Positions 6,909 through 12,734 of a DNA stretch of 12,734 nucleotides are shown here, piece after piece. A model generated the notes under the pieces. The model saw only the letters and a program-made list of their open reading frames with translations. It was not told where the DNA came from and searched no databases. Each line of letters opens with the position of its first letter. Position 1 is the first letter of the stretch. Source of the DNA: Spirochaetaceae bacterium (GTDB taxonomy: Bacteria; Spirochaetota; Spirochaetia; Treponematales; Breznakiellaceae); the NCBI GenBank assembly GCA_031265015.1, contig JAISDG010000166.1, positions 1-12,734 on the forward strand. Reading direction: 5' to 3'. Position numbers and translations under genes: made by a program.

Positions 6909-8114
6909 CTATGGCTTCAGCACGGAACGGACGGCGTCAATAACCCGGTCCACCTGGCCGGCGGTCATGCCGGGCCAGATGGGCAGGGACACGGTTTCCC
7001 TGAAACGCCGCAGGGTTTCGGGATACGCGTCCTGCCGCAGACCGTATCTGTCTCTATAATACGGCATGAGGTGGAGGGGAATAAAGTGGACCGAAGTCCC
7101 TATGCCCAGCCGCTTCAATTCTTCGATAAACCCGTCCCGGCGGGCGGGATTACGAAGCCTGAGGGTATAGAGGTGCCTGGCGCCTCCCGGAGGAGGGACG
7201 ATAAGGGCTTCCATCCCGCCGAAGGCCCGGTCATAGCGCTCCGCGATGGATTCCCGCATACGAAGCAGTTCTACCGCCCGGCGCAGCTGAACCCTGCCCA
7301 CCGCGGCCAGCAGATCCGGCAGGTTGTACTTGTATCCCGGAGCGATCACCTCGTAGTACCAGGAAGCTTTTGTATCCGTATACCGGTTCCAGATCGTCCG
7401 GTCTATGCCATGGCTGCGCATGATCGACACCCGTTCCGCCAGCTCTTTGTTCCGGCTTACCACCATCCCCCCCTCCCCGGTGGTGATGGTTTTGGTGGCG
7501 TAAAACGAAAAAACCCCCGCGTCGCCGCAGGTTCCCGCCCAAGGGCCCTTATCCGCCATACCGGGCGCGGCCTTTCCCGATCTCGCGGGAAAGGCGTGAG
7601 CCGCGTCTTCCACCACGGCCAGGCCGTAACGGCGGGCTATACCGCAGATTGCTTCCATATCGCAGGGGAGGCCGCCGATGTGAACGGGAATGACCGCTTT
7701 CGGCCGCGGGGTTTTGCCGGAACCCCGTATTCCGGTAACCGCGGCTTCCAGCGCGGCGCCGCTTATGTTGTAGGAATCCGGGGCAATATCCACAAAGACC
7801 GCTTCGGCCCCCAGATAGCGGACCACCTCCGCGGTGGAGGTAAAAGTGTAGGAGGGGAGGAAGACCCCGTCCCCGGGCCCCACCCCCAGGGCTTCCAGGG
7901 CCAGGTGGAGGCCCGAAGTGGCGGAATTGACCGCCAGACAGCGGAGGGGCGGTTCCCGGGATTCCGGCCCGGTGCTTAAAAAGGCGGCAAATTCCGCCTC
8001 AAAGGCCAGGGATTCCCGTCCGGTGGTAAGCCATCCTGAACGAAGCACCCGGAGGACCGCTTCTTCTTCCTCCCTGCCGGTAAAGGGCCGGGCAAAGGGG
8101 ATGGGATCGGGCAT
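6909..8114 (-). CDS. PLP-dependent sugar aminotransferase, DegT/DnrJ/EryC1 (ArnB-like)
   Basis: This enzyme adds an amino group, usually from glutamate, to a 4-keto (or 3-keto) nucleotide sugar in the cytoplasm. The 401-residue protein is a full-length member: IPFARPFTGREEEEAVLRVL at the start with GWLTTG (28-32), NSATSGLH (63-70) for the phosphate of PLP, VVEDAAHAF (167-175) with Asp170 facing the pyridine nitrogen, and SFYATKTITTGEGG (203-216), where Lys208 forms the Schiff base. APGYKYNLPDLLAA (258-271) and GIGTSVHFIPLH (337-348) resemble ArnB. The ATG at 8114-8112 overlaps the dehydratase stop as TGATG and has only a weak ribosome site, so it depends on coupling; a frame open to 8204 is the neighbour's coding end. 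With the dehydratase it should make a UDP-4-amino-4,6-dideoxyhexose. The exact sugar cannot be read from sequence. Confidence 0.93.
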   Translation of the reverse strand: MPDPIPFARPFTGREEEEAVLRVLRSGWLTTGRESLAFEAEFAAFLSTGPESREPPLRCLAVNSATSGLHLALEALGVGPGDGVFLPSYTFTSTAEVVRYLGAEAVFVDIAPDSYNISGAALEAAVTGIRGSGKTPRPKAVIPVHIGGLPCDMEAICGIARRYGLAVVEDAAHAFPARSGKAAPGMADKGPWAGTCGDAGVFSFYATKTITTGEGGMVVSRNKELAERVSIMRSHGIDRTIWNRYTDTKASWYYEVIAPGYKYNLPDLLAAVGRVQLRRAVELLRMRESIAERYDRAFGGMEALIVPPPGGARHLYTLRLRNPARRDGFIEELKRLGIGTSVHFIPLHLMPYYRDRYGLRQDAYPETLRRFRETVSLPIWPGMTAGQVDRVIDAVRSVLKP

Positions 8115-9661
8115 CAGAAAACCGGAACGGGCTGTACCGCCGGGGAAAGGGACGGGGCGGACCGGCGGACCGGCTTTTTGTTTCCCCCGGCGGAAGCCAG
8201 ACATTCCGGACGGAGGCTTGGTATGGCGTCCTCCAGAATCGTTTTTAACAGGGCGCCGTTCCGGTAATCGGAAGGGCGTTCCGGATCGTACCTGATGACG
8301 GGGTACAGTTTTTGGATAAGCTCCTCCGGATCGAAGGACAGCTTTTCTTTCCGCCGTACCCGCTGGATACGGTTAAATTCGGTGGGGACGGGCTCTTCGT
8401 CATCGGCCCAGAGTCTTTCGTCCAGCCGTTCCCCGGGCCGGGTGCCGATATATTCAATTTTAATATCCCTGCCCGGCTCAAAACCGTAAAACCGGATCAT
8501 CTGCTCCGCCAGATCCCGGATCGGCACCGGCTCCCCCATATCCAGGAGGTAGAGACTGCCGTTGGCGCCGACCCCTCCGGCCTTTAAGACCAGGGAACAG
8601 GCTTCGGGGATGGTCATAAACCAGCGCTTCATATCCGGGTGGGTTACCGTCAGGGGGCCGCCCCGGGCAATCTGTTTCTGGAAAAGGAGCATAATAGAAC
8701 CCCGGGAACCCAGCACGTTGCCGAAGCGGACTACCATAAAACGGCTTTCCCCCTCCGCCGCGGCCAGGACCAGCTTTTCGCAGAGGTATTTGGACGCCCC
8801 GTAGATCGAGACGGGGTTTACCGCCTTGTCGGTGGTGATGTGAACAAAACGCTTGACCCCGCAGGCCCTGGCGGCGTCCAGCAGATTTTTGGTACCGAAC
8901 AGGTTATTTTCCACCGCCGCCACGGGATTTTCTTCCATCATGGGAACGTGTTTGTATGCCGCGGTGTGGAAGATCACGTCCGCCTTAAGCTTTTCCAGAA
9001 TATACCGCATATAATCCCGGTCTTTCAGGTCCCCGATAACAGGAACCACGGTAGCCTTTTCTCCCACCCCCTCTTCCTGAAGGATCCGGAGTTCCCGGTC
9101 GATAAGGTAGATGGAATTTTCCCCATGGCCGAAGAGGTAGAGCCGGGAAGCGCCGCCGGACAGGAGCTGGCGGCAGAGTTCGCTCCCGATGGAGCCTCCC
9201 GCGCCGGTCACCAGGACCCGTTTGCCCCGAAGGTACGCCAGGCTTTCCTTCAGGTTTACCGCCACCGGCGTACGGCCCAGAAGATCCTGGGGATCGATGG
9301 ACCGGGTCTGGATAAGGTGGGCGTCCCCTTCGATAATCTGGGAAATTCCCGGCAGGATACGGATCCGCTGGAAACCGGCGTTTTTAAGAATCCCGTAGAG
9401 TTCCGAGAGGTATTCTCTGGAAGCGCCGGGGATGGCGATAATAGCCTCGTCCGCGGGATTCATCCGGAGCAGCCGGGCCACGTCCCGGATGGGGCCCAGG
9501 ACGGGAATGCCGGCGATTTTCTTTCCGATTTTTTCCGGATCGTCATCAAGAAAGGCTACCACCGCGCCCAGGATAGCTTTTGTCCTGATTTCCCCGGCCA
9601 GAGTCCGGCCCGCGAAACCGGCTCCGATAATGTAGAGCTGGGACCGTTCGTTTTTTTTCAT
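8114..9661 (-). CDS. Nucleotide-sugar 4,6-dehydratase, CapD/FlaA1 family, soluble form
   Basis: This enzyme converts UDP-GlcNAc-type sugars to a 4-keto-6-deoxy intermediate in the cytoplasm. It has two Rossmann parts. An N-terminal CoA-binding-like domain (8-130) starts YIIGAGFAGR and contains FLDDDPEKIGKKIAGIPVLG. The catalytic short-chain dehydrogenase domain (147-390) has VTGAGGSIGSEL for NAD(P), TAAYKHVPMMEENP, TTDKAVNP (276-283) and YGASK (287-291). Thr277, Asp278, Lys279, Tyr287 and Lys291 make up the usual active site. Long CapD/WbpM proteins start with about four membrane helices, which are missing here, and usually have Met where this one has Tyr. The last 30 residues are Pro/Ser-rich and probably disordered. 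The ATG at 9661-9659 overlaps the stop of a 7-codon ORF. The gene starts 42 bp after the LoaP-like gene and runs into the aminotransferase gene with a one-base overlap. Confidence 0.94.
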   Translation of the reverse strand: MKKNERSQLYIIGAGFAGRTLAGEIRTKAILGAVVAFLDDDPEKIGKKIAGIPVLGPIRDVARLLRMNPADEAIIAIPGASREYLSELYGILKNAGFQRIRILPGISQIIEGDAHLIQTRSIDPQDLLGRTPVAVNLKESLAYLRGKRVLVTGAGGSIGSELCRQLLSGGASRLYLFGHGENSIYLIDRELRILQEEGVGEKATVVPVIGDLKDRDYMRYILEKLKADVIFHTAAYKHVPMMEENPVAAVENNLFGTKNLLDAARACGVKRFVHITTDKAVNPVSIYGASKYLCEKLVLAAAEGESRFMVVRFGNVLGSRGSIMLLFQKQIARGGPLTVTHPDMKRWFMTIPEACSLVLKAGGVGANGSLYLLDMGEPVPIRDLAEQMIRFYGFEPGRDIKIEYIGTRPGERLDERLWADDEEPVPTEFNRIQRVRRKEKLSFDPEELIQKLYPVIRYDPERPSDYRNGALLKTILEDAIPSLRPECLASAGGNKKPVRRSAPSLSPAVQPVPVF

Positions 9662-9681
9662 GAATTTACTTTTAGGTACAT
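9658..9681 (-). CDS. Seven-codon ORF (MYLKVNS) coupled to the dehydratase start
   Basis: In the 42-bp gap, an ATG at 9681-9679 follows a strong purine run (reading GGAAGGGAGGGGGG, 9683-9696). It encodes seven residues and stops with a TGA that overlaps the ATG of the dehydratase gene as ATGA. The dehydratase ATG itself has no good ribosome site, so ribosomes may load here and restart. It could instead be that the purine run is just a distant ribosome site. This is read directly from sequence; the function is inferred. Confidence 0.4.
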   Translation of the reverse strand: MYLKVNS

Positions 9682-9703
9682 TCCCCCCTCCCTTCCGGTA
9701 AAC

Positions 9704-10252
9704 CTACAGCTTCAGCCCGGGCCGGGCCGCGGCTGTTATCAGTTCAAACCCCAAATCAATCGTGAAAGAATCTTCATAGAGATCCAGCTTTATTTTTGCC
9801 CTTCCCTTTCTCTTATCGACCTTTACGATATTCCCCTCAAGACCCGCCATGGGGCCGTCGACCACCACAATCCGGGCATTTTCGTCAAAATACACCTTTG
9901 AAATCCCGGCTACCGCCAGGGGACCCGTTTTTTTGATAAAATGGAGCACCGTTTCCAGATCCCGGCCTTCCAGGGGCTTGATATTCTGATTGGATTTAAG
10001 AAACCGGAAAAAGCCGTCGGTCCTGCGAAACTGCCAGTGATACAGGAAAAGGGGCGCTTCTTCCCCGGCTTCAAGAAAAATATATCCCGGGAAAACCGCG
10101 GGAGTGGTTTGAACCATGGCGCCGCGCCGGCGGACGGAGAGTGTTCGCTTGGGAAAGTAAATCCGGATCGGGCAGGAAGGATACAGGGCCCGGAACAGGC
10201 GGATGTACTTTTCTTCCCCCCTGGTCTTGACCTGGACAGCGTAATACTTCAC
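9704..10252 (-). CDS. loaP: NusG-family antiterminator, LoaP-like
   Basis: This is a specialised NusG paralogue that would bind RNA polymerase and let it read through terminators in its own operon. The 182 residues have the two expected domains. The NGN domain (1 to about 105) starts MKYYAVQVKTRGEEKYI and contains FPGYIFLE (54-61) and GFFRFLKSNQN. The KOW domain (about 125-172) contains VVVDGPMAGLEGNIVKVDKRKGRAKIKL and ends near LGFELI. LoaP proteins occur in Firmicutes, Actinobacteria and Spirochaetes and regulate long polysaccharide and antibiotic operons; RfaH and UpxY are the alternatives, but the KOW pattern fits LoaP best. The start is GTG (10252-10250) with a poor ribosome site. It is the first gene of the leftward run and lies just before two sugar genes, the expected position. 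Family firm; the LoaP label less so. Confidence 0.85.
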   Translation of the reverse strand: MKYYAVQVKTRGEEKYIRLFRALYPSCPIRIYFPKRTLSVRRRGAMVQTTPAVFPGYIFLEAGEEAPLFLYHWQFRRTDGFFRFLKSNQNIKPLEGRDLETVLHFIKKTGPLAVAGISKVYFDENARIVVVDGPMAGLEGNIVKVDKRKGRAKIKLDLYEDSFTIDLGFELITAAARPGLKL

Positions 10253-10322
10253 CCCATAACTATTGATTATTAACCCGTAATTATCAACCGCTTATGTTCC
10301 GATAGGATAAGTGGAGGAGTGC
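10253..10322. promoter_or_regulatory. Divergent promoter region with an AT-rich dyad
   Basis: These 70 bp separate the LoaP-like gene (leftward) from the secreted-protein gene (rightward) and must hold both promoters unless one lies inside a gene. It is far more AT-rich than its surroundings. An inverted repeat with arms TTGATTATTA (10263-10272) and TAATTATCAA (10278-10287), one mismatch and a 5-nt centre, fills the middle. TTATCA (10281-10286) with TAGGAT (10303-10308) at a 16-bp spacing is a weak rightward promoter candidate; TTGATA on the minus strand could be a leftward -35. Confidence 0.5.
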
Positions 10323-10808
10323 ATGAAAAAACGATGCTTAGTGGTGTTCCTTGCCTTTGCCGGCCTGGCGGCCCTTCCGGCGGCGACGGTGTCTGTCATT
10401 GTGGTGGAAACGGGGCTTCCCCCGGGAACCGGGCAGGCCGAATCTTCCTCCGTCTGGGAAAGCGGCGTCATGGACGCCCTCTTTGACGCGGGCCATATCG
10501 TTTCCAATGCTCCGATTATGCGGCTTAAAACCCTGCCGGGGACGGAAATTTCCGCGGACCTTCGCCGGGAATTTGACGAGGCCCGGCTGGGGGGGGCCGA
10601 TTATCTGGTCCTGGTAGTTCTTGCCTATCCGGAAAACGCCCCGGAACATCCCCGGGAGGTTTTTATGCGGCTCTACAGCGTTTCCAGCGGGAAAATAGTC
10701 CAGGAAATATCCGTCACCTCGGCGGCCTGGGAAAGTTCCGGCCAGGAATTCCAGGATGCCAAGAGAAACGCGGGGAGGTTTGTTCCCCGGATAGCGCTTA
10801 AGGGCTAG
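10323..10808 (+). CDS. Small secreted protein of unknown function
   Basis: This is a 161-residue protein with a clear signal peptide: Lys-Lys-Arg, then a hydrophobic core (LVVFLAFAGLAALPA), with cleavage near Ala20-21. There is no lipobox cysteine, so it should be free in the periplasm or exported. The mature part looks alpha/beta: a strand (VSVIVVE, 23-29), a helix (SSVWESGVMDALFDAGHIV, 42-60), GADYLVLVVLAY (91-102), and REVFMRLYSVSSGKIVQEI (111-129). The pattern recalls CsgG/LpoB-like periplasmic domains, but this is only a resemblance. I do not recognise the family. The ATG at 10323 has GGAGGA a few bases upstream; a GTG at 10311 in the same frame is less likely because it lies within that site. 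The next gene starts 5 bp later, so the two probably form an operon and may work together at the envelope. Confidence 0.8.
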   Translation: MKKRCLVVFLAFAGLAALPAATVSVIVVETGLPPGTGQAESSSVWESGVMDALFDAGHIVSNAPIMRLKTLPGTEISADLRREFDEARLGGADYLVLVVLAYPENAPEHPREVFMRLYSVSSGKIVQEISVTSAAWESSGQEFQDAKRNAGRFVPRIALKG

Positions 10809-10813
10809 AAATA

Positions 10814-12127
10814 ATGAAGAAAATACTGTTTGTCCTGACCTTACTGGCCGTTTTCCTTCTTCCCGGAGCGTCTATTTGGGAAGGGGCGGCCGCGGTTTCC
10901 ACCGATTTTCCCGAAAAGGGCCTCTATGTGGCTACCAATTCTTTTCCCCGGAATACCATTGTGGATCTGACCAACCTGGAAACGGGAAAGACCGTGCGGG
11001 TTATCGTGTCCGCGGGACTGGACGCGCCGGGCCTCCTGGCCCTGGTTTCCCGGGAAGTTGCCGAGGAAGTGGGGCTCCAGAACCGTACCATCGGCAGGAT
11101 CCGCATGACCCAGCCTTCGGACCCCATTGCCTTTTCGCGGTTTACCGAGGACTACCTGAACTCCGGAGACCCGGACCACGATCCCTCCGCGGCGGTAAAC
11201 GGAGCCTACCCGGACATACTTTCCGATCCGGCCCTTTCCGCCCTTCCCGGTGAAGGGCCCGCGGGGGCATCCGAGGCGGCGGCCCCGGCGGTTCCGGCCA
11301 CTCCGGCAGCTCCGGCAGTCTCGACCGTTCCGGCAGCTCCGGCGGCTCCGGCCGTTCCCGTAGTTCCGCCGGTAACGCCAACGGCGCCGCCGCCTCCCGG
11401 GGACAGTTCCGTACCGGAAGATACTGCCGGCGGAGCGAATCCGGGAGGACCTTCCAGGGAATCGGAGCGTGATCCCGAAGAGGCCTGGCTTACCGGTCCG
11501 GTAAGCCCCGCCGGAACGGAACCGGAACTGCCGGCGGACATACCCGAAACCAGCGACGCCGTGGCCCTGGCCGCCGCGGCCGCCCCCGAACCGGTGATAG
11601 AGGAAGTTCCCGAGGAAGCTGTCGCGCCTTCCGTTCCCCAGGTTCCGCCGCCCCTGATAAGCGGCCCGGTGATCGTGCCTGTTCCTGTACCGATACCCGT
11701 ACCGGCCCAGCCCGCGCCGGCCCTTCAGCCCGAGCCGGCCGTTCAGCCCGAGCCCCCTTCCGGGACCTCCGGCGGTTCCGGTCCGGCTCCCGGATACAAC
11801 TATACCCTGATTCCCGCGGAAGACCGGCCCCCGGAAGGGAGCGGCCCGGGGAACGTACCCCAGATTTTCAGCGTCCCCGCGGTGGCCGATCTGGAACAGG
11901 GCAAATACTATCTTCAGATAGGGGCCTACAGCAAAACGGAGATAGTGGAACAGGAACTGGCTAAGGTGGACGGCTCCTATCCCCTGGCGGTCCAGTGCGC
12001 GGGCGGGGCAGGCCGGACGGTCTACCGGATCCTGATAGGGCCGGTCAACCAGGGAGAATCCGGGGCGCTGCTCCGGAATTTCCGGGGCCGGGGTTACAGG
12101 GACGCGTTTATCCGCCGGGGGAATTAG
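10814..12127 (+). CDS. RlpA-like DPBB protein with Pro/Ala linker and C-terminal SPOR domain
   Basis: This is a 437-residue exported protein that should bind septal or glycan-only peptidoglycan through its SPOR domain. The signal peptide covers residues 1 to about 19. A double-psi beta-barrel (about 28-100) resembles RlpA: YVATNSFPRNTIVDLTNLETGKTVRVIV, then a region with VSREVAEEVGL. RlpA's catalytic His and Asp are not conserved (Asn42 in TNSFPRNT; SAGLDAP where RlpA has DRGP), so it is unlikely to be an active lytic transglycosylase. A long Pro/Ala/Val linker (about 145-350) has short repeats such as VPAAPAAPAV and QPEPAVQPEP. The SPOR domain (362-437) reads GKYYLQIGAYSK ... RILIGPV ... GYRDAFIRRG. 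It lies 5 bp after the small secreted gene; the ribosome site is weak (AGGG about 10 nt upstream). Domain calls are firm; loss of activity is inferred from missing residues. Confidence 0.87.
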   Translation: MKKILFVLTLLAVFLLPGASIWEGAAAVSTDFPEKGLYVATNSFPRNTIVDLTNLETGKTVRVIVSAGLDAPGLLALVSREVAEEVGLQNRTIGRIRMTQPSDPIAFSRFTEDYLNSGDPDHDPSAAVNGAYPDILSDPALSALPGEGPAGASEAAAPAVPATPAAPAVSTVPAAPAAPAVPVVPPVTPTAPPPPGDSSVPEDTAGGANPGGPSRESERDPEEAWLTGPVSPAGTEPELPADIPETSDAVALAAAAAPEPVIEEVPEEAVAPSVPQVPPPLISGPVIVPVPVPIPVPAQPAPALQPEPAVQPEPPSGTSGGSGPAPGYNYTLIPAEDRPPEGSGPGNVPQIFSVPAVADLEQGKYYLQIGAYSKTEIVEQELAKVDGSYPLAVQCAGGAGRTVYRILIGPVNQGESGALLRNFRGRGYRDAFIRRGN

Positions 12128-12128
12128 C

Positions 12129-12168
12129 GCCGGGCCTGAATGCCGGATTTAAGCAAACCGGGCCCGGC
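12129..12168 (+). terminator. GC-rich hairpin after the SPOR gene
   Basis: GCCGGGCC (12129-12136) pairs with GGCCCGGC (12161-12168), 8 bp with a 24-nt loop, starting 2 bp after the stop codon. No T-run follows, so it is a weak intrinsic terminator candidate or an mRNA 3'-end stabiliser. Confidence 0.3.
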
Positions 12169-12317
12169 TGAAATTACCGCCGGGTTGGTACGCCGGGAAA
12201 TGGAAATTGCCGCCACGCCGCAGCTGCCGCCTGACAGTACCAAGCGCCCCTGCGTTAACTCCGCCAAAACCGAAGGGGAAGGCCGGTAAACGGCAATCCG
12301 ATTGTAATGAAGAAATT

Positions 12318-12396
12318 TAACCACGGACCTCACGGACGGACACGGACGGAAGCGAAGAAAATAACCACGGACCTCACGGACGGACACGGACGGAAG
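12318..12396. repeat. Two identical 35-bp direct repeats built from CACGGAC units
   Basis: The copies are 12318-12352 and 12362-12396, identical over 35 bp with a 44-bp period. Each contains CACGGAC three times at spacings of 9 and 10 bp. Repeats of this CACGGAC type are scattered between genes in several GC-rich environmental bacteria. Translated, they give meaningless HGPHGRTRT-like text, so no protein should be called on them. Confidence 0.75.
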
Positions 12397-12400
12397 AAAG

Positions 12401-12438
12401 GGTGGAGGGGAAACACTCGTTACACCGGCCACTCCACC
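12401..12438. terminator. Candidate bidirectional terminator
   Basis: GGTGGAG (12401-12407) pairs with CTCCACC (12432-12438), 7 bp with a loop of 24 nt. On the plus strand it is followed by a pyrimidine tract ending TTCTTTT (12447-12453); on the minus strand by CTTTCTTCC. It lies between convergent genes, where a shared terminator is expected. The loop is long and the tails are imperfect. Confidence 0.35.
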
Positions 12439-12440
12439 TC

Positions 12441-12734
12441 TCACCCTTCTTTTACCCTCCGCCCAAAAACGGCGCCAGGCGCCTCTGCGTTACCTATGGC
12501 CGCCAGAATGGGCCGGTTTACCTCAAAGAATGTGCCGCCCTGTTCGGAGGGGTGGCGCAGGAGTACGGGGTTTATACGGCCGGGGGCGTAGCGGGAGAAA
12601 AGCTCCCTGACCGCGAGGCCGAGAAAAAAGAGGCGCGGGGCTTTGGCCCCCGCAAGAGCCAGTTCGCTGTCCAGGTCTTTGAAGGCTTTGGCGGCGAGGG
12701 CCGGTTTCCCGGCCAGGCGTTTTTTGATTTCGGC
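12441..12734 (-). CDS. C-terminal 97 residues of an unidentified protein (5' end beyond right edge)
   Basis: The minus strand is open from the window edge to a TGA at 12443-12441. The codons end mostly in G or C like the neighbours. The text reads AEIKKRLAGKPALAAKAFKD (a likely helix), then LDSELALAGAKAPRLFFLGL, then AVRELFSRYAPGRINPVLLR and HPSEQGGTFFEVNRPILAAI. It looks like a folded, soluble C-terminus with amphipathic helices, but I do not recognise a family. The final 17 residues (GNAEAPGAVFGRRVKEG) look less structured, and their codons include an AACGCAGAGGCGC word typical of intergenic repeats, so the original stop may have been lost or moved. An open frame on the plus strand covers the same bases but has no credible start. 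Coding on the minus strand is likely; function unknown. Confidence 0.65.
   Translation of the reverse strand, partial: AEIKKRLAGKPALAAKAFKDLDSELALAGAKAPRLFFLGLAVRELFSRYAPGRINPVLLRHPSEQGGTFFEVNRPILAAIGNAEAPGAVFGRRVKEG

Larger units (their letters stand above)
12128..12440. other. Convergent intergenic region with repeats
   Basis: These 313 bp lie between two genes that point at each other. From left to right they hold a GC-rich hairpin (12129-12168), an inverted pair TTGGTAC/GTACCAA (12185-12191 and 12237-12243), a short GCGCCCCTGCGTTA motif (12244-12257), a pair of 35-bp direct repeats (12318-12396), and a stem (12401-12438) able to act as a terminator for both strands. I see no gene here. 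Confidence 0.6.

Noticed and set aside
8639..9901. 420-codon open frame on the plus strand
   Set aside because: It lies fully opposite the dehydratase and LoaP-like genes, whose motifs are certain. Its text is Gly/Pro/His-rich with no domain; it is a GC-bias shadow.
12185..12243. attC-like integron site or IS end (TTGGTAC/GTACCAA)
   Set aside because: Only 7 bp match over a 45-bp loop; no RYYYAAC/GTTRRRY pair, no integrase or transposase nearby.
12318..12396. CRISPR array
   Set aside because: Only two copies with a 9-bp gap, no spacers of normal length and no cas genes.
12307..12591. 94-codon plus-strand ORF across the repeats
   Set aside because: Most of it is translated CACGGAC repeat, and the rest is antisense to the partial minus-strand gene.

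Overview
This is a GC-rich bacterial window of densely packed genes. It looks like a spirochaete of the Treponema kind, but that is an inference from gene content, not from a marker gene: a LoaP-type NusG paralogue, a small Omp85-like barrel, and a signal-peptide/DPBB/SPOR protein with a long Pro/Ala linker. Many third codon positions are G or C, so most real genes have a long open frame on the opposite strand. I treat those as shadows.

Layout. Two transcription units diverge from about 10253-10322. Leftward (minus strand) the order is: a LoaP-like antiterminator (10252-9704); a soluble CapD/FlaA1-type nucleotide-sugar 4,6-dehydratase (9661-8114); an ArnB-like PLP sugar aminotransferase (8114-6909); a three-subunit molybdenum hydroxylase of the xanthine dehydrogenase/CO dehydrogenase family in the order Mo, Fe-S, FAD (6893-3504); 3-dehydroquinate synthase aroB (from 3294 after a gap of about 210 bp); an Omp85-like outer-membrane barrel that overlaps the end of aroB; and a MacB/LolD-type ABC ATPase cut by the left edge. 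Rightward are a small secreted protein (10323-10808) and an RlpA-like DPBB-SPOR envelope protein (10814-12127). A minus-strand gene, of which only the last 97 codons are present (12734-12441), converges on them. The 313 bp between the convergent genes hold intergenic repeats and hairpins.

How the genes fit together. The dehydratase and aminotransferase together would turn a UDP-HexNAc into a UDP-4-amino-4,6-dideoxy sugar for surface polysaccharide or protein glycosylation. LoaP proteins are known to antiterminate long polysaccharide and secondary-metabolite operons, so the first gene probably controls the genes that follow it. The unusual part is that this sugar operon runs, with a 1-nt overlap and then a 15-bp gap, into a molybdenum hydroxylase whose large subunit has lost several consensus active-site loops but keeps the catalytic Glu. 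This is the best candidate for an undescribed function. Other points of interest are the barrel gene, whose signal peptide lies upstream of its only usual start codon and would need an ATC start; a DPBB domain lacking both RlpA catalytic residues; a 7-codon ORF coupled to the dehydratase start; and an AT-rich dyad between the divergent units.
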